Shown here: in pieces, positions 11,542-22,272 of the stretch
How positions within the stretch are numbered: position 1 is the stretch's first letter
Layout of the letters: every line of letters begins with the position of its first letter
NCBI RefSeq assembly: GCF_002776525.5
Contig: NC_045443.1
Coordinates: 47,887,737-47,951,736 of the forward strand
Direction of reading: 5' to 3'
From: Piliocolobus tephrosceles
Taxonomy: Eukaryota; Chordata; Mammalia; Primates; Cercopithecidae
Length of the DNA: 64,000 nucleotides
Made by a program: the position numbers and the translations under genes
Notes under the pieces: generated by a model
Database searches by the model: none
What the model was told of the DNA's origin: nothing
What the model saw: the letters and a program-made list of their open reading frames with translations, nothing else

Positions 11542-11890
11542 GGCTGGGCATGGTGGCTTATGACAGTAATCTCAGCACTTTGGGAGGCCAAGGTGGGAGC
11601 ATCACTTGACACCAGGAGTTCAAGACTAGCCTAGGCAGCACAGTGAGACCCCATCTCTCCAAAAACCTTAAAATTAAAAAAAAAAAGAAGAAGAAGAAGA
11701 AGAAAAGAAAAAAAATGTATTTTAAATTAGCCAGGTGCAGTGGTGCATCTCTGTAGTCCCAGCTGCTTGGGAGGCTGAGGCAGGAGGATCACTTGAGCTT
11801 AGGAGTTTGGGGCTGTCATGGCTTATGCCATTGCATTCCACCCTAGCTGACGAGTGAGACCCTGTCTCTAAAAAGAATAAAAACTTAAAA
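11542..11890 (+). mobile_element. AluJ-like SINE
   Basis: Full dimer; the central linker has grown into an A/GAA-rich tract (about 11670-11715). Target duplication 'agagaacata' on both sides. Confidence 0.88.
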
Positions 11891-12169
11891 AGAGAACATA
11901 CTGAGAGTTACAAGTCAGTATCCACCTTTGTCCATTTAGATTGTATCTTACCTCTCTTCTTGTAATCTCTGCCACAGCTGAAAGATGTGTATTATCTTAA
12001 TGATTATATTTAAATCTCTAGATATATGGAATCTTAATGATCTACCAGATTCTAGATCTAGAATGGGTAGAGCAAGAAAAATTGTAGAGTAAAATAACGG
12101 ATTATACCAGGAATATGTCAAATGTAATAGAAGTGATCTCATTGAGTATTTTTGTTTGTATTTTTCTAG

Positions 12170-12371
12170 GCGATCGATAGCATTCATCAAGTGGGGGTTT
12201 ATTGTCTTGCTCTGGTGCCGGCCAATACATTGCCAAAAACTCCACTAGGAGGAATTCATATATCTCAGACGAAACAACTCTTTCTGGAGGGATCGCTGCA
12301 TCCTTGCAATATCCTCATGTGCCCACATACATGTGTGACAAACTTGCCAAAGCCCCGGCAAAAACAACCAG
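12170..12371 (+). CDS. DIP2B: DIP2B coding exon (window exon 4)
   Basis: 202 nt: 67 codons from AIDSIHQVGVYCLALVPAN to PKPRQKQP plus one base of the next Gly codon. Ends the small lobe of the first adenylate-forming domain; LPKTPLGGIHISQTKQLF corresponds in position to the C-terminal A10 region, with TKQLF where ANL enzymes show a Lys-containing loop. Acceptor 'ttttctag', donor gtaata. Confidence 0.95.
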
Positions 12372-12466
12372 GTAATATGCTGGCTTCCAAGACCTGGCAC
12401 TAAAATTCCAACTTCAAGAAGCTGGGTTCTCTCAGTGTGATTCTTTCTCTAGAATTAGTTTACAAA

Positions 12467-12745
12467 GACTTTGGGAGGCCAAGGTGGGAGGATCGCATGA
12501 GTCCAGGAGTTCGAAAACCACCTGGGCAACATGGTAAAATCCGGTCTCTACAAAAAAAAAAAAAAAAAAAAAGCAAAAAATTAGCCAGGCCTGGTGGTGC
12601 ACACCTGTACCTGTAGTCTCAGCTACTTCAGAGTCTGACAGAGGATGGCTTGAGCCTAGGAAGTTGCAGTAAACCGAGATTGCGCTATTGCACTCCAATC
12701 TGGGCGACAGAACCAGACCCTGTCTCAACAAAAAAGAAAGGAGAG
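12467..12745 (+). mobile_element. AluJ-like SINE, 5'-truncated
   Basis: Starts inside the left arm at 'ctttgggaggccaagg'; has a 20-A central linker and a diverged right arm. Confidence 0.85.
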
Positions 12746-13014
12746 GAAAGGGAAGATGGAAAAGGTGTTAAGGCAGCCCGGAAGCAAAGATATCCTTGAG
12801 ATGTCTTTGGAGCTATTGTAGAAAGAAAGAATGTGTTTGTTAGGACTAGTCTTGGCTGCAAGTTATGGAAAAACATGATAGCAGCTCAGGCAAGAAACAA
12901 GCTTATATTTTTGTCAGGTAAAAAAAAGTTCAGAGCTAGGTAGTCCAAAGGCTAGGATAGTCACTCCTCGATCATGTTCTTCTAGCTTCCCATCTTTTTG
13001 CTCTGGTGTTTTGT

Positions 13015-13415
13015 CAGTCAACTCTTGTCATAGATATGCTACAGAACAAATAACCCTAAAACTCAGTGCCTTGAAGTAGCAAGCGTTTACTTTTTACTCA
13101 TGAAATGTAGATCTGGTTGGCTTGGCTGGAATCCACTGGACTTGACTTGGCTCCAGGCTTAGGTTAGGTTCAGAGCTGTTCCATGTGTCTCCTCATCATG
13201 GGACCAGCAGCTACCTGGGCTGTATGTTTTTTAAGGCAGATGGCAGAAGCAAGAAATCAAGCCAAGCCACACGAGCATATTTAAAGCTTCTGTTTGTGTC
13301 ACATGTCCTAACATTTCATTGTCCTAAACAAGTCAGACCATGAAGTATACTTCTCCCATCCAGACATAACTAGGACAGGAAAAAAAGGAAGATTGTGAGA
13401 AAATAAAATAATCCG
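13015..13415. repeat. Ancient interspersed repeat, family not assigned
   Basis: The order 'acagaacaaataaccctaaaactcagtgcc', 'atctggttggcttggctgg', 'gggaccagcagctacctgggc' follows a common old mammalian repeat that I remember by pattern but cannot name safely. A fragment of the same kind starts at 53885. Confidence 0.45.
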
Positions 13416-13709
13416 CCACAGCCATCATTAGCAACTGCCCCAGGGCTCATTAGGCTCCTCAACCTCTACATCCCAGCCAGCAGGTAGGAGGAAAAGATAA
13501 AGAGAGGATACTCTTCCCTTTAACATATTTTCTAGAAATTGCACATATTACTTCCTCTTACGTATTATCCTCCCACACTAAAGAATATAGTCTTTATTCC
13601 AGGTGTGTGTCCAGCTAAAAACCGGGGGTTCTGTTATTAAAGAAGAAGAATAGAATAGATACGGAATTGATAACTAGCAGTTTTTGGCATAAGATGTTTA
13701 CAGAATTTT

Positions 13710-14003
13710 GGCCGGGCGCGGTGGCTCAAGCCTGTAATCCCAGCACTTTGGGAGGCCGAGACGGGTGGATCACGAGGTCAGGAGATTGAGACCATCCTGG
13801 TCTATACGGTGAAACCCCGTCTCTACTAAAAATACAAAAAACTAGCTGGGCGAGATGGCGGGCGCCTGTAGTCCCAGCTACTCGGGAGGCTGAGGCAGGA
13901 GAATGGCGGGAACCCGGGAGGCGGAGCTTGCAGTGAGCTGAGATCTGGCCACTGCACTCCAGCCTGGGCGACAGAGCGAGACTCCGTCTCAAAAAAAAAA
14001 AAA
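13710..14003 (+). mobile_element. AluY, Old World monkey type
   Basis: Head 'ggctcaagcctgtaatcc', right arm 'gctgagatctggcc'. Long target duplication: 'aagatgtttacagaatttt' before and 'aagatgtttacaaaatttt' after. Confidence 0.94.
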
Positions 14004-14644
14004 AGATGTTTACAAAATTTTATGGGAAAATCAGAAGGCATATTTACAGGTACAGCAGTGTCTGCAATTAGCTTCCTGGAGTTACTGCTTTCAGTATCTT
14101 TCATTCTCTGTGACCCGTAGACCCATAGACTCACGAAATGCACACAGAATAACATCAAGGAACTGCTGCTGAATTCGTTTTATTGTTTTAAACTACTGCA
14201 AAATTCACTTTTTAAAATGTCATGCCTTTATTAATTTTATAATGTGAATCCTGGATTGCACAGTTTACAGAAATACACTGAGTCCCTGCCTGTATTAAAA
14301 GGCTGTCTCCAACATGATGTATCTATAATTTGTCTTGAAGTTTCTTAGGGAGTAATATTGCATATTTACTTAAAATTGTAGTAGAGACTTTGTAGACTAA
14401 AACTGTTCACCAATTGGAATACTTTATCTTTTTTGAGTTTTTTGTTTTATTTTTAAATTTTTTAAACTTTCCATTTTGAAATAATTTCACACACAAAAGT
14501 TGCCACGTGGTGCAAAGATTTTCCTTACATCCTTTACCCAGCTTCCCCAAATATTTACCCTTTGAAAATTGATTATATGATTTAAGTGATTTTTCTTTCA
14601 TTTGTTTCAGTATATTCAGGATCAGCAGATTTTGATAGAATAAA

Positions 14645-14949
14645 ATTTTTTTTTTTTTTTTTTGAGATGGACTCTTGCTCTGTTGCCCAGGCTGGAGTGC
14701 AGTGGCGCCATCTTGGCTCACTGCAACTTCTGCCTCCTGGGTTCATGCCATTCTCCTGCCTCAGCCTCCCGAATAGCTGGGACTACAGGCGCCCACCACC
14801 ACGCCTGGCTAATTTTTTTTTTTGTATTTTTAGTAGAGACAGGGTTTCACTGTGTTAGCCAGGATGGTCTCGATCTCCTGACCTCGTGATCCACCCGCCT
14901 TGGCCTCCCAAAGTGCTGGGATTATAGGCATGAGCCACTGCTCCCGGTC
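14645..14949 (-). mobile_element. AluY-like SINE
   Basis: Reverse copy, 20-T tract first, 'tctcgatctcctgacctcgtgatcc' is Y/Sc type. Confidence 0.9.
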
Positions 14950-15223
14950 AAATAAAAGATTTTTAATATTAATCCCATATAGCATCAGCCTTATTTAAAA
15001 CCTAGCTGGCAATAAGCTTTTTTTAATCATCTTTTTGCCATCTTCTTAGTTCCATAAGGCGGTGACCATGAAGAGAGGGACACAGTGCCCTAGCACTTTT
15101 TTCTAGAGAGGGAGTGGGCTCCCCTGTTTATTTTGAAGTGTCGAACCTATGGAAAAGTTAGAAGACTAGTACAGTGAGGAGCACCCATGTAACCTACCCT
15201 AGATTTACCAATTGCTGCCTTTT

Positions 15224-15502
15224 GTTTTTTTTTTTTTTTTTGAGATAGAGTTCGCTCCGTTGCCCAGGCTGGAGTGCAGTGGCGTGATCTGGCTCACTGC
15301 AACCTCTGCCATCCAGGATCCAACCACCTGAGTACCTGGGATTACAGGCGTGAGCTACCACGCCCACCTAATTTTTGTGTTTTTAGTAGAGATGGGGTTT
15401 TGCCGTGTTGGCCAGGATAGTCTCAAACTCCTGGCCTCACATGGTCTGCCGTCTCTGCCTCCCAAATTAGTAGGATTACAGGAGCAAGCCACCATGCCTG
15501 GC
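15224..15502 (-). mobile_element. AluS-like SINE with internal deletions
   Basis: Reverse copy, shortened in the right arm around 'ccatccaggatccaaccacctgagtacctgg'. Imperfect target duplication 'attgctg'. Confidence 0.88.
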
Positions 15503-15533
15503 ATTGCTGACATTTTTTTCCCTGAGTTTTTTT

Positions 15534-15834
15534 GTTTTTGTTTTTGTTTTTTTTGAGACAGGGTCTTAACACTGTTGCACAGGCTGGAGTGCAGTGGCAC
15601 GATCTCAGTTCACTGCGGCTTTGAACTCTGGCACAAACGATCCTCCCAACTCAGCCTCCCGAGTAGCCTGGACTAAAGATGTCTGCCACCATACCAGGCT
15701 AATATTTTTGTATTTGTAGAGACAGGGTTTTGCCATGTTGCCCAGGCTGGTCTCGAACTCCTGGGCTCAAGTGATCCGTCCGCCTGAGCCTCCCAAAGGG
15801 CTGTGATTACAGGCGTAAGCCACCATTCCCGGCC
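15534..15834 (-). mobile_element. AluJ-like SINE
   Basis: Reverse copy; J-type 'tgatccgtccgcctgagcc' and 'gagacagggtcttaacactgttgcac'. Confidence 0.9.
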
Positions 15835-16059
15835 ATTATTCACTTTTAATTGAACAAATTTAATATTCTAGATAAACTCCCTCAGGCCTCGTAGATGAGA
15901 AATTTCTTTCCAAGCCAGATATTCTTTATTGTTAAGCCCTCTTTTAGGGTTCTATTATGATTGGAGAAGATTAAAGTATTAGTAGGAGCTTGTACAACCA
16001 GCTGTCACCTCCTCAGTGTGAAAACTTTCTGTATACCCCAAACTATAATAGCTGCCTGC

Positions 16060-16255
16060 TTCCCTCCACCCCAGTCCCTATCCCTCCTGTGTTCCTGTTT
16101 GTTTTTTTTTTCCAGTACTTTGCACTATTTGTGTTTATTTATTTGTGTATGTATTTCTCCGTTACCCTTCTCCAGAGTGCAAGCTCCTTGCCCTATTTCT
16201 CCTGGGTTCCCAGTGCCTAGAAGAGTGTTCAGTCAGTATTGTTGGATGAATATTT
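16060..16255 (+). mobile_element. L2 LINE 3' end
   Basis: L2 tail order: 'agtgcaagctccttgccc', 'cccagtgcctagaagagtg', 'tattgttggatgaatatt'. Confidence 0.7.
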
Positions 16256-16342
16256 GAACCAGTTTTGGTCAGTCTGGAACTGCTCTGGATACTTATTTGG
16301 AATTGCCATCTCCAGTGAGTTGGGTTTTGCATTTATTTACAG

Positions 16343-16452
16343 GTGTAGGCCCTGCTTCCGTGATGGTTGGGAATCTGATTGCTGGAAAACGTATAGCACA
16401 AGCTGCTGGAAGGGATCTGGGACAAATAGAAGAGAATGATTTGGTGAGGAAG
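16343..16452 (+). CDS. DIP2B: DIP2B coding exon (window exon 5)
   Basis: 110 nt: completes the split Gly codon, then 36 codons VGPASVMVGNLIAGKRI ... DLGQIEENDLVRK, ending in phase 0. This is the linker between the two adenylate-forming domains; the second half of the segment is one of the best places to tell DIP2B from DIP2A and DIP2C. Acceptor 'atttacag', donor gtaagt. Confidence 0.95.
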
Positions 16453-16593
16453 GTAAGTGTTCCTGAAATGTTGCCTTCTTACTGAAATCAAGTCAAGGAC
16501 AGAACGTGTACTGCAGGTAGCATCTGAGGGATGCATTATATGACTTGTTATAAGTTGCTGACCCTGAGTCCTTTTTCTGGTTTATGACTTCAG

Positions 16594-16674
16594 CACCAGT
16601 TTCTGGCAGAGATCCTACAGTGGCGAGCCCAGGCAACTCCTGACCATGTACTCTTCATGCTGTTAAATGCCAAG
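16594..16674 (+). CDS. DIP2B: DIP2B coding exon (window exon 6)
   Basis: 81 nt, 27 codons, phase 0 at both ends, HQFLAEILQWRAQATPDHV to MLLNAK. Start of the second adenylate-forming domain: the pattern 'helix - WRAQATPDH - strand' is the usual N-terminal signature of ANL proteins. The intron before it, 16453-16593, is only 141 nt, the shortest in the window. Donor gtatta is weak. Confidence 0.95.
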
Positions 16675-17196
16675 GTATTAAAAATTCAGTGGTATATTTA
16701 ATCAGCTGACTACTATAGGACTATCTTAAGCACTCTTGCTCTCTTTCTTTCATCAGAAAATTTGTGTTGCCATCTCTGAAGAAGGAGTTAATGGCTTTCT
16801 CCTTGCTTTGACATATGAGGGTAAACTGTGCAATCACTTTAGGATTGGAATGAGACCTCCTGGAGTGCTATGTAATACTTTCTTTTCTTATGGTACAAGA
16901 ACATCTTCTTTATTCAGTTATGATAGGAGAAATGGAGCCAATAATGCAATTACATAGATACACAGATGTTCAAAATGTGTTATGTCATACAGTTTTTTTA
17001 CCCAGTTGGACTTTTAATTATTTGATTTCTGCCAGGAAGAAAACGACCTTAGACCAGCATTTTAAAAACCTAAGTTATTTCTGGTACATAATTAAATGAT
17101 TTATTGCTAACAGATAAAAAGCAAATTGAAATTTACTCAAAGAGCACATTTAACTACTGGTTTCTGATGGATGGTTCGTTATAATATTGTATTTTA

Positions 17197-17290
17197 GGAC
17201 TGGGCACGGTGGCTCACACCTGTAATCCCAAAGCTTTGGGAGGCTGCGTGACGGAGCAAGACCCTGTCCCAAAAATAAAAAGAGAAAAAA
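17197..17290 (+). mobile_element. Alu remnant: head joined to tail, about 200 bp missing
   Basis: Alu head 'gggcacggtggctcacacctg' to 'gggaggctg' runs directly into 'cgtgacggagcaagaccctgtc' and an A-rich tail, so most of both arms is gone. Preceded by 'atattgtatttta', which recurs after the reverse Alu at 17658-17670. Confidence 0.85.
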
Positions 17291-17292
17291 AT

Positions 17293-17344
17293 ATATATAT
17301 TTATATATCATATATAATATATATTATGATATATAAATATATAT
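17293..17344. repeat. AT palindrome with perfect 20-bp arms
   Basis: 17293-17312 and 17325-17344 are perfect reverse complements (20 of 20) around a 12-nt AT loop. It lies between two inverted Alus and could extrude as a cruciform. Confidence 0.93.
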
Positions 17345-17365
17345 AAAAAGAAAGAAAAAATACAC

Positions 17366-17654
17366 ATATTTTTTTGAGATGGAGTCTTGCTCTGTCGCCT
17401 GGGCTGGACTGCAGTGGCATGATCTCGGCTCACTGCAGCCTCCACCTCCCGGGTTCAAGCGATTCTTCTGCCTCAGCCTCCCGAGTAGCTGGGATTACAG
17501 GCGCCCACCACCAGGCCCAGCTGATTTTTATATTTTTGATAGAGACGGGGTTTCACATGTTGGTCAGGCTGGTCTCAAACTCCTGACCTCAGGATCCACC
17601 TTCCTCAGCCTCCCAAAGTGCTAGGATTATAGGCGTGAGCCACCACGCCCGGCC
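17366..17654 (-). mobile_element. AluS-like SINE
   Basis: Reverse full-length copy facing the remnant at 17197. Followed by 'atattgtatttta', shared with the left edge of the whole block. Confidence 0.9.
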
Positions 17655-18065
17655 TATATATTGTATTTTAAAATTATGCATTCTGTGGGAGTCAGCTGAG
17701 TTTTTGTATTGATGGCTGATTCACAGGCTCAAAGTCTGTGACCATGTGGATAGCAGTATTTCTCCTCAGCAGAGGGAAGACTAGAAGTGCCTATTGGAGC
17801 TCTTAGGGGACTTATCCAAAGTATACCCATCTCCCCCATTCCCCTGGAATCTGAATTTTTTTTTTTTTTTGAGGAATGTATGCAGTAATAGAACTTAATG
17901 AGAAGAATATATTGTGCATCTTATTGAAAAATCATTAAAAATCTTAAGAACCATTACTTTTATGACAGAAAATTTGGGAACTTTCTTGCTCTACCTGTAC
18001 ATGAAGTGAGCTTCTTTTCAAGCCCACAGATTCATTAAGGTTCTCATATTTCTTTTAAAAATGTC

Positions 18066-18239
18066 AGCCAGGCATGGTGGCTCATGCCTATAATCCCAGC
18101 TTCTTGGAAGGATGAGGCAGGAGGATGTCTTGAACCTGGAGTTGGAGGCTGCAAGCTGCAGTAAGCTGTGGTTACATCACTGCACTGCAGCTTGGGCAAC
18201 AGCAAGACCATGTCCGAACAAAAAAAAGAAAAAAAAAGG
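18066..18239 (+). mobile_element. Alu monomer-length fragment
   Basis: From 'agccaggcatggtggctca' to an A-tail at 18220-18238; monomer-sized with a fused interior ('gaggatgtcttgaacctgg'). Confidence 0.75.
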
Positions 18240-18249
18240 ATCCCATACA

Positions 18250-18284
18250 TGTCTGTCTGTCTGTCTGTTTGTTTGTTTGTTTTA
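18250..18284. repeat. (GTCT)n(GTTT)n microsatellite
   Basis: Four GTCT-type units followed by four GTTT-type units, next to a reverse Alu T-tract. Confidence 0.85.
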
Positions 18285-18533
18285 TTTTTGGAGACAGAAT
18301 CTCCCTTTGTCGCCCAGGCATTGGCTCAAGTGATCCTCCCACTTCTGCCTCTTGAGTAGCTGGGACTACAGGCACGTGCCACCACCATACCTGACTGATT
18401 TTTTTTGTATTTTTAGTGGAGAGGAGATCTTGCTATGTTGCCAAGGCTTGTCTTGAACTCCTGAGCTCAAGCAGTACCCCCACCTCATCCTCCCAAAGTG
18501 CTAGGGTTACAGGTGTGAGCCACCTTCTCCAGC
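18285..18533 (-). mobile_element. AluJ-like SINE with internal deletion
   Basis: Reverse copy shortened after 'gtcgcccaggc'. Target duplication 'acatgtct' seen before (18247) and after (18539). Confidence 0.85.
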
Positions 18534-18700
18534 TCCACACATGTCTTTGATTTTAGGGGAATTTTCACTAGAATTGATAATTTGCTAAGGATAATCTACA
18601 AAGGCACAAGCCTTTCAGGTATGGTGTTGAATTGGCTGTGCTTATTACAGTTTATTTGCTTTCTGAGCTTTGACCCGCTTATCCTTTCTGTTGTTTAAAG

Positions 18701-18824
18701 GGAACCACTGTATGCACAGCCAGCTGCCTTCAGCTTCATAAACGAGCAGAGAGGATTGCGGCCGTTCTTGGTGATAAGGGACATCTAAATGCAGGAGATA
18801 ATGTGGTGTTGCTCTATCCACCTG
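18701..18824 (+). CDS. DIP2B: DIP2B coding exon (window exon 7)
   Basis: 124 nt: 41 codons GTTVCTASCLQLHKRAERI to NVVLLYPP and one base of a split Gly codon. Second adenylate-forming domain; the 'LQLHKRAERIAAVL' helix followed by 'GDNVVLLYPPG' is the standard ANL early helix-strand unit. Acceptor 'gtttaaag', donor gtaagc. Confidence 0.95.
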
Positions 18825-18989
18825 GTAAGCATTGGATTGGTAGACTAGACCTTAAGCTCCAGTACTAGACTGACTACAAATTGTAAGAGGATAGGCACTC
18901 AGGGCCGCTCTCTATGACTTGCAGACAGTGTACTTCCCAACACTTAGAAGACCATGCACACAGGCCGAAGTGGGAACCAAGCCTCACCT

Positions 18990-19100
18990 CCCAAGTTGTG
19001 CAGTACAGTGGCTCTCTTGGGACCATGTCTGTTTTTGCACCCTTATATTTCTATTAGTGCCTGGCACATAAAAGTCACTCAATAAATAATGAATGAATGA
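18990..19100 (+). mobile_element. L2 LINE 3' tail
   Basis: 'ttagtgcctggcacataaaag', 'tcactcaataaataatgaatgaatga' is the L2 terminal sequence. Confidence 0.7.
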
Positions 19101-19240
19101 AGTCTTCAGCTGCTTGGCTTTTGGAAACTCTCAAAACAGATGCTTTGTTTCTGTGAATGTTCGGGAATGGGGCAGTTTCACCCAGTCCCCAAAGAAATGT
19201 TGTACGTGAATTCTGTGAACATTTTTCATATTATTATTGA

Positions 19241-19406
19241 TGTTACTCAGGAGGAATAACTGGAGAAACCAGGAATGGTTAACTAGGAAAATAAAAGAAT
19301 GGAGAAAGGAGAGGTGAGCAAGCCCTGAGCTTTTAAAAATATTTAGAAGGCTGCTCTGTGAAGAGCAATCAGACTTCTTAGATGTTGTTGAAGGGGTGTG
19401 AGTTTT
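19241..19406 (+). repeat. Inverted duplication, left copy
   Basis: 166 bp whose reverse complement matches 20145-20310 at 157 of 166 positions with no gap (my alignment by hand). Weaker similarity continues some tens of bases on both sides. No transposon family recognised. Lies in the intron between window exons 7 and 8. Confidence 0.92.
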
Positions 19407-19641
19407 CATATTATGATTTAGTCTTCTTCTGTTATTGCTACTTTCACGTTCTAATTTAATTCAACAACCTTGTCTTCATAGTAAGAGGGGTTCAGAATTA
19501 TTTGATGTAAAGATTCAAAATTCTGGGTGAAATATTTGAGTCTTCCCTTCGTTATTTCTGTCACCTAATCCACTCATACATCCAGCTTTTTTTGGCCTGT
19601 TATCCCCCCCCACACTTCATATTGTTCTGTGATTTTTTTGT

Positions 19642-19940
19642 TTATTTTATTTTATTTTTGAGACGGAGTCTCACTCTGCCACTCAGGCTGGAGTGCAGTG
19701 GCGTGATCCCAGCCCACTGCAACCTCTGCCTCCCTGGTTCCAGTGGTTATCCTGCCTCAACCTCCTGGGTAGCTGGGATTACAGGCACCCGCCACCATGC
19801 CCAGCTAATTTTTGTATTTTTAGTAGAGATGGGGTTTCACCATGTTGGCCAGGCTCATCTCAAACTCCTGACCTCAGGTGATCCACCTGCCCCAACCTTC
19901 CAAAGTGCTGGGGTTATAGGTGTGCGCCACAAGGCCTGGC
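19642..19940 (-). mobile_element. AluS-like SINE
   Basis: Reverse copy located in the spacer of the inverted duplication. Target duplication 'ttctgtgatt' on both sides. Confidence 0.9.
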
Positions 19941-20144
19941 TCATTCTGTGATTCTTATGCACTGCCTTATTTACCTACTGAGATTTCATAGAAGATCACG
20001 TGATAGAGCAGTCCCCGCCATTGTATGCCCAGGAGGTGGTCTTGCACCTGTCAGTTGGCCAGAGGCCACGGGGAAGGACCTGAGCTCTTCCTAAGGAGGC
20101 CTCTGCCCAGAGTCTTCCTCAGACTGAGTCATACTTCGCTCCCT

Positions 20145-20310
20145 AAAACTCACACTCCTTCAACAACATCTAAGAAGTCTGATTGCTCTTTTTAGAGCAG
20201 CCTTCTAAATATTTTTAAAAGCTCAGGGCTTCCTCACCTCTCCTTTCTCCATTCCTTTATTTTCCTAGTTAACCATTCCTGGTTTCTCCAGTTACTTCTC
20301 CTGAGTAATA
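20145..20310 (-). repeat. Inverted duplication, right copy
   Basis: Reverse-complement partner of 19241-19406; nine mismatches (three adjacent) and no indel. The distance between copies is 738 bp. Confidence 0.92.
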
Positions 20311-20585
20311 TAAAGTAGTAATATCAGTATACCTTCTTCACAAATATTTCAGGAGTTTACTTCTGATTTCCTTCCTTTTTTGTTAATTGTTTTCTCTATA
20401 TTTTCTAAAGTTTTATATGCTTCCTTCTTTCACTTTCAATATCTTCTGCTAGAGTCTCTGTTAAATTATGGTCTACAGAACCTGTCTTGCACATGATTTA
20501 ATCGTTTTTGGAAAATTTGCCTTTTAGTTTCTCAGTGCTCTTAGGCAGTTCAGTGCCTCTCCTGACAGGGTCTTTTGTCTTGCAG

Positions 20586-20707
20586 GCATTGAGTTAATCG
20601 CTGCCTTCTATGGCTGCCTGTATGCGGGCTGTATACCTGTGACCGTCAGACCTCCACATGCTCAGAACCTCACGGCCACGCTGCCCACTGTCCGAATGAT
20701 TGTTGAT
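20586..20707 (+). CDS. DIP2B: DIP2B coding exon (window exon 8)
   Basis: 122 nt: completes Gly, then 40 codons IELIAAFYGCLYAGCIPVTV to TVRMIVD, phase 0 at the end. ANL A2-like region: FYGCLYAGCIPVTVRPP is the family form of the 'LAxLKAGAAYVPLDP' element. Acceptor 'cttgcag', donor gtaagt. Confidence 0.95.
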
Positions 20708-22160
20708 GTAAGTACCAGCTGTATCTTGCCTTGTCCTCATCTCCTAAAATCCAGATTCAGACAGCTAAGGATCCTTACTAATTTTCCAAGTTTGTTAAGT
20801 CAGGAAATCAAATTTGTCTCCTGGAAACTACCTCCTTTTTGTTAATCAAGCCAAAACAACCATCATTATTCAGCGAAGGAACTGGGGGAAAGTGGTTATT
20901 GGTAAGATACAGAATTGTATGCAGTTATCATTAACATTAAGGAGGTGAAGCAGCCGTTAGTATTTATCCAACAAAAACACAAAAAGTAGCCAGGCATTGT
21001 GGCACATGCTTGTAGTCCCAGCTACTCAGGAGGCTGAGGCAGGAGGATCCCTTGAGTCTGGGAGGTGGAGGTTAGACGTGAGCTGAGATTACACCACTGC
21101 ACTCCAGCCTGAGCAGACCCTGTCTCAAAAAAAAAAAAAAAAAAAAAAAAAGTTTCCCCTTCCCCTTCTGTCTAAAATGTGATGTCTGATATTTTTCCTG
21201 CTAAATTATCTGGGTGATTTTAAATGCCAAACTGAATTAACCGCAGTGTCAGGTCACTTCTATTTTAGTTACTTTTGTGAATTTACTTGGTGTAGCATTA
21301 AAAGGTGTCCAGACCTTACTCTGGAGATGATAGAAGTCTTTATAGGATATGAGAGTTAAAGAAAATAAGGTTAAGTGTGTATTGCATCAGATCCTAGTGT
21401 TTACAGCAAGGGGAAGCCTTGGCCAGTGCCGATAGATTACAAAATTCCAGTTCATGTAGCATTTGCTTCTCTGAGAACTGCTGCTCTGTCAGCGAAAAAG
21501 GAGCCCACGGTATAAAAGCCATGATCACCATGGATGATTTTATTACAAAGTGTAATTCAGCAAAATGCCCTTGTTATATTCTACAAAGTGGGCCAGAAAA
21601 GCAGGGAGGGGAGTTGCTGTTGATGCAGTTTGTGGGCAAAGTAGGTCACTTTGCATTTCTGTGTATAGCTGGGCAAGAGAACCTAGTTTCTATGAGAGCT
21701 TATATCAGCATTGGGGTTCCTTAGATTCAGCATATGGTCTAGGTGTAGTAAGTCTCATTATTCACTAGAGACTGGGGCAGTTTCCTTCAAACATGGTTGT
21801 CTGATTCTTCTCATTTCCTGAGCACTACAAAATCCACATCTTTGTTTAATTGTGGTCTTAATGAAATCATAGGATTGTGGGATCCATACTGAGATTATAA
21901 TTATGAAATATTTTGAGAATTACTGTTATAAACAATACAGTGTATTGTGAACAGGTCCATCATCCTGAGAGAGTTAAATGTCACACATTTCCAGAAGGAA
22001 ACATGCAAGGGAGTAAACTGACCTTATCTGTCCCACATGTGTTCTTTGAAACCATCCTGTCCAGTGTGGTACATGAGTGGCTTTTAGCAGCAGCCAGGGC
22101 CTGTGGTGCCATGTTGGGGCTGAGCCTCCTGATGCTTATTGTTGTCCATTTGTTTTCTAG
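20708..22160 (+). other. DIP2B intron 20708-22160
   Basis: 1.45-kb intron. Apart from one Alu half at 20975-21152, nothing is recognised; 21155-22150 appears to be unique sequence. Confidence 0.65.
20975..21152 (+). mobile_element. Alu right monomer
   Basis: From 'aaaaagtagccaggcattgtgg' to a 24-A tail; left monomer absent. Confidence 0.85.
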
Positions 22161-22272
22161 GTCAGCAAAGCAGCCTGTATTCTCACCGGTCAGACCCTAA
22201 TGCGGCTACTGAGGTCCCGAGAGGCGGCAGCAGCAGTGGATGTGAAAACCTGGCCAACCATCATTGACACAG
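22161..22272 (+). CDS. DIP2B: DIP2B coding exon (window exon 9)
   Basis: 112 nt: 37 codons VSKAACILTGQTLMRLLRS to TWPTIIDT and one base of a split Asp codon. Second adenylate-forming domain, the Rossmann-like strand-helix before the P-loop; the 'REAAAAVDVKTWP' insert is characteristic of the DIP2 family. Acceptor 'ttttctag', donor gtgaaa. Confidence 0.95.

Larger units (their letters stand above)
6005..12169 (+). other. DIP2B intron 6005-12169
   Basis: 6.2-kb intron, the most Alu-dense in the upstream part (about ten Alus, one inserted in another, two in direct tandem). About 6060-6520, 8200-8815 and 11010-11530 show no repeat I recognise. Confidence 0.8.
12372..16342 (+). other. DIP2B intron 12372-16342
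   Basis: 4-kb intron. Alus are listed separately. 12745-13000, 13420-13700 and 14010-14640 show nothing I can assign apart from T-rich patches. Confidence 0.7.
16675..18700 (+). other. DIP2B intron 16675-18700
   Basis: 2-kb intron. 16690-17180 and 17670-18050 look unique apart from a T-tract at 17857. An inverted Alu structure sits at 17184-17670. Confidence 0.7.

Noticed and set aside
22161..22272. Possible amino-acid change (ILTGQT) in DIP2B
   Set aside because: I am not certain of the human residue at this place, so no substitution is claimed.
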